In this document: piece by piece, positions 50,606 to 61,281 of the stretch | How the letters are laid out: every line of letters begins with the position of its first letter | How positions within the stretch are numbered: the stretch's first letter is position 1 | Assembly: GCA_030015575.1 (NCBI GenBank) | Contig: JASDDO010000006.1 | Location: forward strand, 376,548,137 to 376,612,136 | Length of the DNA stretch: 64,000 bases | Source of the DNA: Agapanthus africanus | Taxonomy: Eukaryota; Streptophyta; Magnoliopsida; Asparagales; Amaryllidaceae | Direction: 5' to 3' | Notes under the pieces: model-generated | Told to the model about the DNA's origin: nothing | The model's database searches: none | What the model saw: the letters and a program-made list of their open reading frames with translations, nothing else | Made by a program: the position numbers and the translations under genes

Positions 50606-51670
50606 GAAAATCCATCAAGATGTGGATTTATTATCATGTGTACTGGTTATCCAACGTACATCAGTAAATCTTTCAAGTACACTTGGATAATCCGAATAAA
50701 TCAATTTCAAGTTTTTAGTCCTCTTAAGATATCCAAGAACTCTTCCAATTGCCTTCCAATGTTCTTTACTAGGTTTGCTTGTATACCTATAAAGTTTTCC
50801 AACAACAAGGGCAATATCTGATCTTGTGCAACTCATGGCATACATAAGACTACCAATAGCACTTGCATATTCAAGTTGTGCAATAGTTCTTTCACTATTT
50901 TCCGTAAGTTTGATGCTCGAATTATATGGAGTATTCATTTCTTTGATATCAAGAAGTTAGAACTTACTAATAACCTTTTCAATGTAGAGAATTTGACTTA
51001 GAGAAAATCTCTTGTTATGCCTCTCTATCTTGATACCCAAAATAATATCTACTTTATTTAAGTCCTTTATTTTGAAGATCAAAATTAGATACTTTTTGGT
51101 ATCATTTATTCCATCTATATTAGTACCCAATATGAGCATGTCATCTACATATAAATAAATAATGATTCCATATTCATTTGTAAATTTAGAATTAATGCAT
51201 TTATTAACATTATTATGTCTAAATCCAAAAAACAAGATAGCCTTATCAAACTTCTCGTGCCATTTCTTAGGGGCTTGTTTCAAACCGTAAATAGATTTTA
51301 CTAATTTTCAAAGTTTTGTTTCGTTTCTAGGAAGTTTAAACTCTTCGGATTGTTTCATATAAACTTTCTCTTTCAAGTCCCTATTCAGAAATATTGTCTT
51401 TACATCCATTTGATGTATATGCAACTTATATATTGATGCCAATGTTATCAATATTCTATTGGATGTAATCCAGGCTACCGGAGCATATGTATCGAAATAA
51501 TCGATACCTTCATTTTGAGTAAATCCCTTAGCAACTGACTTTGCTTTAAAGGTTTGGATAGAACCATCTATTTTATACTTCTTTCGGAATACCCACTTAT
51601 AATCAATCGATTTTGATCTTGAAGTTAAATCAATCAAGACCCATGTGTCATTGGATATTATTGAGTCCAT
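50606..51670 (-). pseudogene. V reverse transcriptase and proximal RNase H
   Basis: The - strand reads SNDTWVLIDLTSRSK, YKWVFRKKYKIDGS, IHQMDVKTIFLNRDL, APKKWHEKFDKAI, and the active site YLYVDDMLILG (near 51140). These are followed by YASAIGSLMYAMSCTRSDIA, LGYLKRTKNLKLIYSD and the start of RNase H (DNKSTS) next to W's end. The order and motifs are those of copia pol. It is interrupted. The distal RNase H is at 9508-9860, beyond W. Confidence 0.92.
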
Positions 51671-51838
51671 CTCATCATTTATTGCATCTTTCCAAAAGCT
51701 GAATTACTTGAAGTCATTGCTTCTGAGAATGTCTTAGGGTCTTCTTCCATATTTAATAAGATGGGTATGTTCTTTATAACACTTGTTCTATCACCTTCAA
51801 CGAGAAACACGATCTTTTGGGAATTAATGAACCCTGGA

Positions 51839-52950
51839 TTAAGCACTTTTTCCTTCCTTACTCGTTGACTTTCTTATTTCAAGAATTTGTTCAATTTCTT
51901 TCCTTTTCTCACTTGACTGAGAATTCGAAATTGAAACATTTTGTTGATTATCCACGTTTTCAGAAAAAGTATTCTCAAAGAATTCAACATGAATAGATTC
52001 AACTATCACATTTGATTCGAAGTTCAATAATTTGTATGTCTTAGAATTGTGTGCATAACAAACAAAAATACTTTTAATGCCTCTTGGTCCCAGTTTGGAA
52101 CTATGAAACTCAAGGGTTTTATAATAAGCAACACACCCCCACACTCTAAAATATGTCAAGTTTGGCTTTCTACCATTCCAAATTTCATAAAGAGACACCA
52201 TAGTTATTTTAGAAGAAATTCTATTATGAATATGACATACACTTAACAAATCTTCTCCCCGCAAGTTAAATAGTGATTTAGCATTCAAAATCATAGCATT
52301 AACCATGTTAACCAAAGTTCTATTTTTTCTTTCCACTAATCCATTTTGTTGAGGTGTATAAGGAGCCGTTTTTTGATGAGTTATTCTATGCTCTTCACAA
52401 AAAGAATCAAACTCATTCGAGAAGTACTCTCCTCGTCCATTACTTCTCAAAATTTTAATCTTATTATCCTTTTCATTTTCTACTAAGGATTTGTATTCTT
52501 TAAATCTTTGAAAGGCTTCACTCTTGGCTCTAAGAAAATATAAAAAAGTGAATATAGATGCATCATCAATAAAAGTTATAAAATACATTTTTCCTCCCCT
52601 GGTTAATTGTCCATTTAATTCACATATGTCTGAATGAATTAAATCAAGAACTTGAGTTCCTCTTTCAATACTAGGAAATGGTCTTTTGTCATTTTTGCTT
52701 CTACACATATTTCACACTTATCACAAATTTCATTTGAACATACTATGTAGTCATTCTTCGACATGTAATTTAAAGACTTATAATTCAAATGTCCTAATCT
52801 AGCATGCCAAAATAAAGGAGACTCAACAACATAAGCAGAAATATTAACTTTATTAATATTCAGAGTGAACATTCCGTTACAAGCATATCCTTTACCGACA
52901 AAGCCTCCATTTTTCGATATTATAACTTTGTCGGATTTTAGTACAATTTT
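51839..52950 (-). pseudogene. V integrase
   Basis: The pre-integrase zinc region (LFWHARLGHLNYKSLNYM, then CDKCEICVEAK) lies at about 52680-52830. The catalytic core follows: HSDICELNGQLTRGGKMYFI, FIDDASIFTFLYFL, and the E-bearing TPQQNGLVERKNRTLVNM (near 52310-52370). Both are diagnostic of Ty1/copia integrase. The C-terminal part includes VWGCVAYYKTLEFH and KSIFVCYAHNSKTYKL. Upstream it continues into the protease region. It is interrupted. Confidence 0.92.
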
Positions 52951-54109
52951 GAAACCTCTCTTACAGAAACTAACTGATACAAGGTTCTTTCTAATGTCCG
53001 GAACATGCAAGATATTCACCAAAGTCAATTTTTGTCCCGACGTAAACATTATCTCAATTGTCCCTTTTCCATACACTTTGGCGGAGTTATGATTTCCTTT
53101 AAGCACCTCTTCCAGTTCCTTTAGATCGTCATATTTCTTGAACAATTCTTTGTTGTTGCAAAATGAATCGTTGCTCCTAAATCAATAAACCAGTTTGTAG
53201 TCTTGTTTGCTACGGCCATGTTGAGTTCGATTACCATGTCTATTTTCATTTCGGAAACCATTGCTGCCAACTCTTTTGCATCATTCTCAATCATGTTTGC
53301 ATTTGCGTCTCCATTAGGCTTGAATTTGCCTGAGTTTCTATAACGGCAATCTCTAATGAAATGGCCTTTCTTTTCGCAAAGAAAACAAGATCCTCCCTTA
53401 CTTCCTTTCTTGAAGATCTTTTCTTTCTTTTGAACTTTGAGATTGTATCGGCTCTTTGCATTATTCTTGTCATTAACTAAGTGAACTCTTTGTATCTGAG
53501 TCAACATTCAATCCATCCCTAACACGAGTTTCGGTTTCAATTTGGAGATGCATTTGAAGTTTTTCCATAGTAAAAGTTTCAGAACTTTGCAAAATTTTCT
53601 TCCGGTATTCATTCCAAGAAGGTAACTTAGATAAAATAGCCCCCAACATCCGGAATTTTAGTTTCAAGATCACTTAATTTACTAATAAGAATCCGCAACT
53701 CATAAATTTGATCCATGAGTAGTTTGTCATCGGATATCTTGAATTCGAAATAATTTAATACCAAAAATTTCTCCATACCTCTTTTTTTTCGTTCTTGTAT
53801 TTGATTTCCAATTCTTCGCATATTTTCTTCGGCGACTTCATGTTGGCGTAAAAATCATAGAGTCTATCCGTTGATGAGTAGAGTATATACCCTCTGCAAA
53901 CCAATTCATACTTTTCATGTTTTTTCGTTGCGCTTTTATTTCTTCAGAATCGCCCGCTTTTGGTTTCGATATTGGAGAAGAATCGGGATGTAGAATGTAG
54001 AACATCTAGAGGGTCGTCAAAAGAAAGACCATCTTGTCTTACCGGCTTGTGAAGTTTGTTCCATCAAAACGATCAAGTTTGATTGCATCTTGATGATTCA
54101 ATATTTTCA
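52950..54109 (-). pseudogene. V gag and protease
   Basis: Gag opens near 54109 with MKILNHQDAIKLDRFDGTNF, the usual start of plant copia gag. The zinc knuckle CFLCEKKGHFIRDC (CX2CX4HX4C) lies near 53355-53400. The protease region begins WFIDLGATIHF near 53175 (family consensus WxxDSGAxxH) and continues through GTIEIMFTSGQKLTLVNILH. Many breaks are present. Confidence 0.85.
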
Positions 54110-54155
54110 TACCAGAACTTGTTTCCATTTCTTTTGAATAATAATACCTTAAAAT

Positions 54156-54537
54156 TGTTAGATAATTTTAATTTTTTAATGTTTTGAGGCGTATTCTAGG
54201 AATACTATTTTTAAGGTATTATAGCTCTTCCTATAGAAGAACAAGACACGTTCAGGATATAACAAAGCACTAAACTCGCTAAGAAAACTATTTGAGATTC
54301 TTAGATTGTGGATTAGAGGGCTAGAGATAAAAAAAAATTCAAGTTGTATTTTCTCTTTACCAAGGTTATCTATTTATATTGTGATTCATGACTTTTAATA
54401 AATAAATGTGACTATTAGTTAACAACTATGTCCAAAAATCATAATTCAAGTTCGGAAGTCACAACCACAAATAGACATCTTTACACAGTTTGAGAAAACA
54501 AACTAATTAGATTAAAAAATTTCAATCTATCCTTTCA
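54156..54537 (-). repeat. 5' LTR of V
   Basis: Plus-strand limits are TGTTAGATAATTTT ... CTTTCA, matching 8468-8850. The duplication GATTC follows at 54538-54542. The adjacent internal bases do not show a clear iMet primer site. Confidence 0.9.
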
Positions 54538-54542
54538 GATTC

Positions 54543-57422
54543 TATATGCATCTTGTGGTATTATTAGGCTATAGGGTCTTGTTCAGGACCCTATCCCATT
54601 ACTTTTCTTCTAAAAAGAATGCATGTTGAGGTATGGTGAAAGGTTGGAATGTTTGGATGGTTGGTGATATGTCCCATGCATGTTGAAGGAGATTGGAGAC
54701 ATTCATGATAAATGTAGGCATCAGTATGAGCCTGTCATCATGTCCTTAGGAGACACACAGTTATGGCAAAGTATAATTTGCCCCGTAATTAATAGATTTG
54801 AAGGAGCTTAATTCTCTCTTTAAGATCATTAATTATGTTTTCCACATGAAGTTCTTAATGGGAATTCTCTCTACGTGCATTTGCTGTCATTAAGTGAAGG
54901 TAATGTCTTCATATTTCGTGAGAGCATGGTGGTTAATTAAGCTATAGCTAGGAAAAGAGAGAACCCCTTGTGAGTTGTGTATATGTTTTTCTGTTTACTT
55001 GAGTTGTATGGTTAGTGCGGTTTGCTTAAGTTTGAAAATGTTGAGTCGGGGTCTTTCAAGTCTCATTTTTGTTATGCAAAAACTTGGGTATCGACTTTGA
55101 ATTCTTGATGAGTTGTGTATTCAATTTTCATCCCCCAAAAAAGACATAAAGATGTATATAGTGAAAAAAGGTAATCCTAACTCAATCATCAATTTTTTAA
55201 TATTGAAAAACTACTGAGGTGGGGTGTTGTAAAATAAAAAGGAAAAAGAAAAGAAAAAGAGAGGACAACCTTCCTAGCTCAAGTCTCAAATAAGCACCCA
55301 CATTGCAACACCTGCTAGACTACGGGATGTTCTACAGTAGTTGAAAGCTTGTGAAATGTTTCTTCAACCACATCAAGACTACGGGTTGAGGTAATATATT
55401 TTATATTCTAATACGTTCCCGCAGGTCAAAGACCCTTTAAGACGAAACCTGGGTTTTTGCGCAGCGGTATTTTTAATTTAAATAAATCCGTATTTAATAC
55501 ACACCCGAAGAGAATTGAACTTAGGTTACTATGGTACAATGTGAAATGTACCTTCAATCGCACCAAAACTTTGAAGTTATAATAAAGGTTGAGAGAATAT
55601 TTTTTATATTGGAATTGCAAGGTTCACGATATACATGGAAGGGAGGTGGCTAGCTGTGGATATTGAACGGGTAACAGTACCATGCAGAGGGGATTAAAAA
55701 ATAAATAATTAACAACGGTATCATGCATATCTTAGCTATTATAAATTTATTTATGCACGTCTCCAAGGAATTGTTAAAATAACACTTTTCTAGTCCCCGA
55801 ACAAAATTTAAAAATTAATTAATATGATCAAGGACATGTGGATCGATTTGTCTTATATTTGTGCAATAATGCAACTAGTTAATGCTGTGGGGGATAGTAC
55901 GTCTGAAATTTTCCCACAAGATAAAAAGTACGTGCGTCTCTGCAATCTATAGGACCTATAGCACTTGCAATACTGCTTAACAAGTTGCAAGAATATTCTA
56001 TATATTACTTAATTCCAACTGAGATAACACAGACTCATAAATTCCATGAAGGCCAAATTAAACGAGGAAGATGAGCTGAGTTGGTGTAAGTTTACCCTAC
56101 TTCCTCACACAAAATTTAACTAACAGGATTTAGAAGAAGAGAGAGAGGGGGCCCACAATTTGAATACATTAGTGTGTGTGTCTCTCTCTCTCTCTCTCTC
56201 TCTAAACTCATATCCTGAACCCACCAAGTACCAACGCTGACCTAATATATATATGCACTGATGTAATACCCGAAGCAACATAGAAGATAATATGATTTTC
56301 AATATCCCATCGATCAGAAACATTATTCCAGGCTTTCTATCAATAGTGGGAGCTGAGCTCTAGCTACATAATGAATGATTTAAAATGTTATACAGCGAGA
56401 TGAGGTAACATCCATATATTATTGCCCTAAATTATTCCTCCTGAAAATATACTCACGACTTTCGATCCTCTTGTAAAAACTAGTTATAGTATTGCCTGGT
56501 ACGCACGCTATTAAATAATCTACTTAACAAGAAAAGATATCAGTATTGTATCCCTTCAATTACTGATCTGCGATTCGGAGCTAATTAAGTAAGAAATTTC
56601 TATATTTAGCTAAATGTTCTTCTCATGTAACCCAAAAGATAAAAGAAGAAGGGGGGAAAAGGCAATAATGATCACCTTCAGGCAAGAGAAGTAATTAACT
56701 TCAAGATCTAAAGTTGGAAAAAATGGTTGTATATTAAACACAGATAAGTCACTTCAATACTATGCTTAATTTTACTGTCCCAGGGATTCTCAACTAGATA
56801 TAGTACAAAAAACAAGAAGAAAAGAATTCAGCCGATATGAGAAACTTAGATTCTTATCAAGAACTACTTGATTTACAAGAATTCTTGATTTAGCTATTGA
56901 GTTGAAGACTATAATAATTAATGCATATAAAAAAATTAACTATTGATAAACACTTTCATATGGGCCTCTAAATTAATAAGCGTAAAAAAGATTAATTTGG
57001 AATTGTCAACCAAAAGATTTATAATCTTATGTATCTTGAAATCCAATGTGTTTTTGATAAGTCGCACGAAACTATTTTACCCATAATCATAAGCCGATTA
57101 ATGGCTTATTTACATTTACTATTAATCTATTCATGGCTTATTTACATTTACTATTAACCCATTAATTGTTTTCTTTTTGATGAAAATCCCATTAATAAAA
57201 AAGCAATCCACTTTTTCTGGATTATGGCAAAAGCATACAAAGATTACAATACCAAAAGCATTCACACTATTATTCAAAAACCACAATATACACACGTGCA
57301 CCCCCAAAATCATTTCAAACACTCCTAATAAGCCACCAACACGACCCCCCAAATAATTTAAATATCAAACCCTTTAAGTAAAAGAAATTATATCCAAGCC
57401 ATATTCTTAATTATACTAATAA
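54543..57422. other. Intergenic AT-rich DNA, no gene seen
   Basis: Just after V's duplication comes a palindrome (ATAGGGTC ... GACCCTAT, 54568-54592) resembling those at 5480-8460, so V may have split that region. The rest contains no convincing ORF. A (GT)/(CT)n tract lies at about 56170-56203. The interval 57000-57422, downstream of the FPF1-like gene, is AT-rich and should hold its 3' UTR, but I find no unambiguous AATAAA on the - strand near the stop. Confidence 0.5.
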
Positions 57423-57776
57423 TTAGTTAGCCCTCCCCCGACCTCCATGATCTACAGCATCCCTGACCTCAAATATGTTACGAGTCTTGACGACGATATC
57501 GTACATATGTACCGTGCTAATCCTTGAGAAATCTCTTGGGACGGTGATTAGATGTACCGACGTCCTTTGATGAAATTGAAGCAAGCTTGGATCAGCAGTT
57601 GGATACCTCTCCCAACCAAGAGTTGCAAGCCTTGTTTGAAGCATCTCATTTGATGTGATCACTTCATTGGTTGGGACATGCAACAAGACCTTTCGCCGTG
57701 CCTGCGAGCTCAATTCGCCGGGGTTCTCGATGAGCTTTACAACTCCTCCTTTCTTGAACACCCAAACCCCAGACAT
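57423..57776 (-). CDS. FPF1-like: FLOWERING PROMOTING FACTOR 1-like protein (FPF1 family)
   Basis: Single-exon, 117-residue protein starting [20 protein letters not shown]. It has the family's order of conserved blocks: [14 protein letters not shown] (about 28-41), [10 protein letters not shown] (50-59), [20 protein letters not shown] (65-84), and [18 protein letters not shown] (88-105). FPF1 relatives are small (about 110 residues), intronless plant proteins without a known catalytic domain; in Arabidopsis FPF1 promotes flowering in a gibberellin-linked way and acts around the shoot apex. The start is clear because MSGVWVF is the invariant family N-terminus. About ten extra C-terminal residues ([11 protein letters not shown]) extend past the usual end. 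The frame is intact, and a TATA box lies about 75 bp upstream. It is the only likely functional host gene here. Confidence 0.95.
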   Translation of the reverse strand: MSGVWVFKKGGVVKLIENPGELSSQARRKVLLHVPTNEVITSNEMLQTRLATLGWERYPTADPSLLQFHQRTSVHLITVPRDFSRISTVHMYDIVVKTRNIFEVRDAVDHGGRGRAN

Positions 57777-57850
57777 TTTGACAAAATATTTTGCTCTAAT
57801 TTACAAGAATCACTGTTTCTAGGATAATAGAGAGAGAAGGGTTAAAGGGG

Positions 57851-57860
57851 TTTTTATATA
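57851..57860 (-). promoter_or_regulatory. TATA box of the FPF1-like gene
   Basis: The - strand reads TATATAAAAA about 75 bp before the ATG. A CTCTCTCTATT pyrimidine-rich stretch (about 57825-57835) lies roughly 20-30 bp downstream and may hold the transcription start, giving a leader of about 45-55 nt. Confidence 0.7.
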
Positions 57861-58738
57861 GTTTCACATGGCTAAGATGCATGGGGACCTGCTAGCTGTG
57901 TGGGTACAAAGATGTGCTATGTTGTTGGGGGCCACCATGAGAGCCGCACGTACACACAAATTAACCCTGTAGAAAATTCCTCGATTTATTTTTGATTTTT
58001 CTTCTTATATCTCGAGTCTTAGTGGGCATGAGATGTTAGCTCTCTGTAGAAAATTGAGGAAAATACTAGAAGATATTAATATGGTTTGATTTAATTATTA
58101 TTATTATTATTAATTCTTCTTCTTCTTCTTTTTCTAACCTACCAGAATTTATTACTTAGATTTCAAATGTTTAGGAAAAGAAATTTTCACAACTTATTAT
58201 GTGTAATCTTTCAACTACCTAAGGGGCAGAAATTTTCCTTTTCAGTATATACTTTTAAGCAATGAAGCATTTCTCTTTTTTTTTTGTTAAAAAAATATTA
58301 GTGGATCTAGCTAGATAGTGATCAACTATTTGTTATAGGAACGATATGTCCCTATTATATGCAATATGGTATAATATTTTCTCGCTCGTCATATCACCAA
58401 AAGTCAGCCATAGTACCGCGGTTTACTTTCCTCTATGTTTACTAGTTGAATCCAAACCTATATATACGAGGTCTCCATGAATATATATTGTGTTCCATAG
58501 ACATGTTATATCCCAAATTAATGATTAACCAAAAAATATAAAGGGTCTTTCTTAACCATTGTGAAATCTTTGAAGATCTGCAGTGATTTATATATAGCCA
58601 AATTCAGCAATGTTATACCATTTATGTCTTTAGGAACCAACTCACATTATCCCAAAAACTCAAATCGAGATCTTCAAAGATTCCAAAGACAGTATATATA
58701 TATATATATATATATAGATAGATAGATATATAGAGAGA
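57861..58738. other. AT-rich upstream region of the FPF1-like gene
   Basis: No ORF of note. It has (ATT)n/(CTT)n tracts at about 58097-58133, a spaced inverted pair (AAATCTTTGAAGATCT near 58565 and AGATCTTCAAAGATT near 58671), and a (TA)n-(GATA)n-(GA)n tract at about 58692-58748 running into the foldback element. It probably includes the gene's promoter. Confidence 0.45.
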
Positions 58739-59131
58739 GAGAGAGAGAATAATGGAGGAAAGATGTCATAGGAGGGAATTTCTTCCTATAGCGTCGAAAA
58801 AACACACCCTCCATCGTGTTTTCCGACGATCGAAATGCATCGTCTTCATCGTTATCATCTAAGATGTTGGTACACCAAATTTCATGTGATTCTACAACTT
58901 CTTTACCGTTGAATTAGTGGGTTCAAAATTAATGGTCTACCGACAATAGAACTTTTTACATTGCTAAATCAACGGTGAAAAAGTTGTAGAATCACATAAA
59001 ATTTGTTGTACCCACATCTTAGATGACAACGATGAAGATGATGCATTCCGATCGTCGGAAAACACGATGGGGGTGTGTTTTTTCGACGCCATAGGAGGAA
59101 ATTCCCTCCTATGGCCTCTTTCCTCCATTAT

Positions 59132-59142
<11 letters not shown>
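58739..59142. mobile_element. Long-arm foldback/MITE-like element
   Basis: Two arms of 178 bp (58739-58916 and 58965-59142) are inverted copies with about 14 differences by eye (roughly 92% identity), separated by a 48-bp loop. Both arms contain AATAATGGAGGAAAG, GTGTTTTCCGACGATCG and GTGATTCTACAACTT on one strand or the other. (TA)n and (GA)n tracts flank both outer ends, so a target duplication cannot be read. There is no coding capacity. The layout fits a non-autonomous DNA transposon with long terminal inverted repeats, or a recent inverted duplication. Confidence 0.82.
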
Positions 59143-59204
<62 letters not shown>

Positions 59205-59205
59205 A
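59143..59205. repeat. (TA)n microsatellite
   Basis: About 60 bp of nearly pure TA next to the foldback element. The Ile-Tyr-rich ORFs read across it on both strands are artefacts of this tract. Confidence 0.95.
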
Positions 59206-59249
59206 AAGAGACCTTGGAAGGCTTTTCGTTCAATACTACAATAAGGAGT

Positions 59250-59435
59250 TGTCCCTACGGCTACAGGAATCCGTAGAGACAATAAAAAGTTGCCCTACGG
59301 ACTAATCCGTAGGTCCCCAAGGTTGTCTCTACGGTGCCCTACAGATTAATTTAAAAATATTAAAACATAATTTATTATTTGGCCCTACGGAACCGCAAAA
59401 GAAGTCCCTACGGATTAATCCGTAGGAGCATATAT
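59250..59435. repeat. CACTA subterminal repeats (CCCTACGG motif)
   Basis: At least five copies of CCTACGG or its complement occur, several as palindromes such as CCTACGGATTAATCCGTAGG (about 59413-59432) and CCTACGGACTAATCCGTAGG (about 59294-59313). Clustered subterminal motifs are the usual binding sites of the second CACTA protein (TNPA type) needed for excision. Confidence 0.8.
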
Positions 59436-59459
59436 TGGTTATTTATAAAAAAAATAAAG

Positions 59460-59677
59460 CCCAGAAATTTCCTCCTTCCTAAAATTTCCCTGCTCGATCA
59501 CTCGTCTCCCGCGCGCCTCGACTTCACCGCACTCCCGCGCGCACCTCATCGCCACCGCACTCCTACGTGCGTCTCTTCGTCGCCGACATCATCGTCGACT
59601 TCCTCGTCGACAGTAGGAACCCTCTCGTCGCCGATCTCCCCCTTGCGTCGTCGGGACAGTAGAATCGCCGGAAAAAG
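59460..59677 (+). other. Probable untranslated leader exon of the CACTA element
   Basis: This GC-rich block, with many CG dinucleotides, stands out from its AT-rich surroundings and ends at GGAAAAAG followed by GTTAGT (59678), a good splice donor. Reading frames through it (Ser/Thr/Pro/Arg-rich) resemble no protein I know. A leader exon followed by a long intron would place the transposase start near 61282. Confidence 0.45.
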
Positions 59678-59754
59678 GTTAGTAAATTTCATTTTTTAAC
59701 TTCTAATTATGCATTTGTTTGTGTTTTTGTTGATTATTGGGTTGCTACTAGGAC

Positions 59755-60310
59755 TTAGAGTTAGGGTTCGGTCTAGGGTTTGGGTTCAGTGTAGGGTTAG
59801 GGTTAGGGTTCAGTGTAAGGTTAGAGTTCGGTTCAGGAATAGGGTTAGGGTTAGGGTTCGGTTTAGGGTTAGGGTTCGGTTCGGTTCAGTTCAGGTTAGG
59901 GTTAGGGTTAGGGTTAATTAGTTAGGGTTAGGGTTCGGTTCAGGAATAGGGTTAGGGTTCAATTTAGGGTTAGGGTTAGGTTCGGTTCAGTTCAGGTTAG
60001 GGTTAGGGTTAATTTGTTAGGGTTAGGGTTAGGGTTCGGTTCAGGGTTAGGGTTAGAAGATAAGGTTAATTTAGGTTAATTAAGTAAAATGGAGTGTATT
60101 TGTGTCAGGGTGTTGATTAGAGTTAATTAGGGTAATTAGTGATAATTTGAATGGTTAGGGTGTTGATTAGGGTTAATTTAGGTTAATTAGGTTAATTTGG
60201 GTTAATTGGGTTAAGTTTGGATTAATTAGGGATAATTTGTGTTAGGATGACGATTAGGGTTAATTGGGGTTAATTAGGATAATTTTGGTTAATTAGGGTT
60301 AGGATTTAGG
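59755..60310 (+). repeat. Telomere-like TTAGGG/GGGTTA-rich tract in presumed CACTA intron
   Basis: About 21 exact TTAGGG hexamers lie between 59761 and 60060, mixed with GGTTCGG and GGTTCAGG interruptions and two TTTAGGG (plant-type) heptamers. From 60060 to 60310 it decays to GGTTAATTAGG variants. It is internal to the transposon and directly follows the putative splice donor. Confidence 0.85.
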
Positions 60311-61281
60311 GTGCACTAATTTCTTTAGTAGGATACTAGATGATAACGTAAACGTACAATTTTAGCGTAAACGCAAGAAAAATTAACCCTAAACTTGAAA
60401 CTTTGAACCCTTAATAACGAAACGTAAACGTAAAACCTATTCATGTTAAATGTTCAAGTTAAAACCAATATATGATACTCGATGATAATATGGAACTTTC
60501 ATATTCTCATCGATACTCATATGTGAAAATCAAAGCGCGACTTAGTCCCCGTTTATCAGTTAACATACGTTCGAGGTTCGTCGTGATATAGAACTATACG
60601 AAGGTTGTTAAATATCGGACGGTATAGTTCGGTACTAACAACCGTCGTGTAGTCTATATAACGGGAAGATTCAATCGTATGATAACCGATAGATTTGTCC
60701 AGTGTGGACAAGTTAGGAATGTGTAAAGCAAACACCTGCATTCACTTGTGTTTTCATTCGTTTCGAGTTATTTCGTCGGTACTTTTCCAGTGGTTCTCCA
60801 TGTACAAAGATAGATTAGATGTTCATTTCAACGTTGTTTCACAGCTTTGAAATGATTATCTATTCTATTACAGTGCACTCAGAGAACAGCGGGGAGGTGC
60901 TGCCGAAATTTACTCGAAACGGTTGAAAGCACAAGCGAATGGGTGTCTGCTCTATCCATTCTTAATGGGATAGAAGCCTTACCCCCGACAGCCGAAACAC
61001 ACACATATAACACGAATACACAACAAACGCACACACAGTACATACACACTAACAACCCTACACTGAAGCGAAATCATAAATTGAAACACACATATACAGA
61101 ATACAACTCATGTTTGGGTATCCTCAAATCTAACTTTTTTTATCGATAATTTATTCTTTTCAACGACAAACGCACACACAAAGCACATACACGGATTTTC
61201 TCTTTTGTCAGTAACTATCCCGTTCTAAGATTTCTCAATATAGTCATAATAACCTACAATTTATATGTTATATAATCTAAT

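Larger units (their letters stand above)
8468..54537 (-). mobile_element. Element V: Ty1/copia LTR retrotransposon, host of the whole nest
   Basis: LTRs at 8468-8850 and 54156-54537 (about 383 bp each) are clearly homologous. Both contain a GAGGCGTATTCTAGGAATA block and a GGATTAGAGGGCTAGAGAT block. The flanks carry the 5-bp duplication GATTC (8463-8467 and 54538-54542). Between the LTRs, on the - strand, come gag, protease, integrase, reverse transcriptase and RNase H in copia order. V's own sequence totals about 5.3 kb, normal for copia; the rest is element W, inserted in the RNase H region. V is broken by many changes and is the oldest member of the nest. Confidence 0.93.

Noticed and set aside
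57131-57352. 73-residue - strand ORF downstream of the FPF1-like gene
   Set aside because: Low-complexity AT-rich sequence with no domain; more likely the 3' flank of the FPF1-like gene.
59067-59305. Ile-Tyr repeat proteins on both strands
   Set aside because: Translations of the (TA)n microsatellite and the adjoining foldback arm.
59379-59699. 106-residue Ser/Pro/Arg-rich protein
   Set aside because: The frame runs across the GC-rich leader of the CACTA element and past its splice donor; no family resemblance.
59755-60310. True telomere or chromosome end
   Set aside because: It is short, interrupted by GGTTCGG variants and followed by a transposase gene of the same CACTA element, so it is internal.
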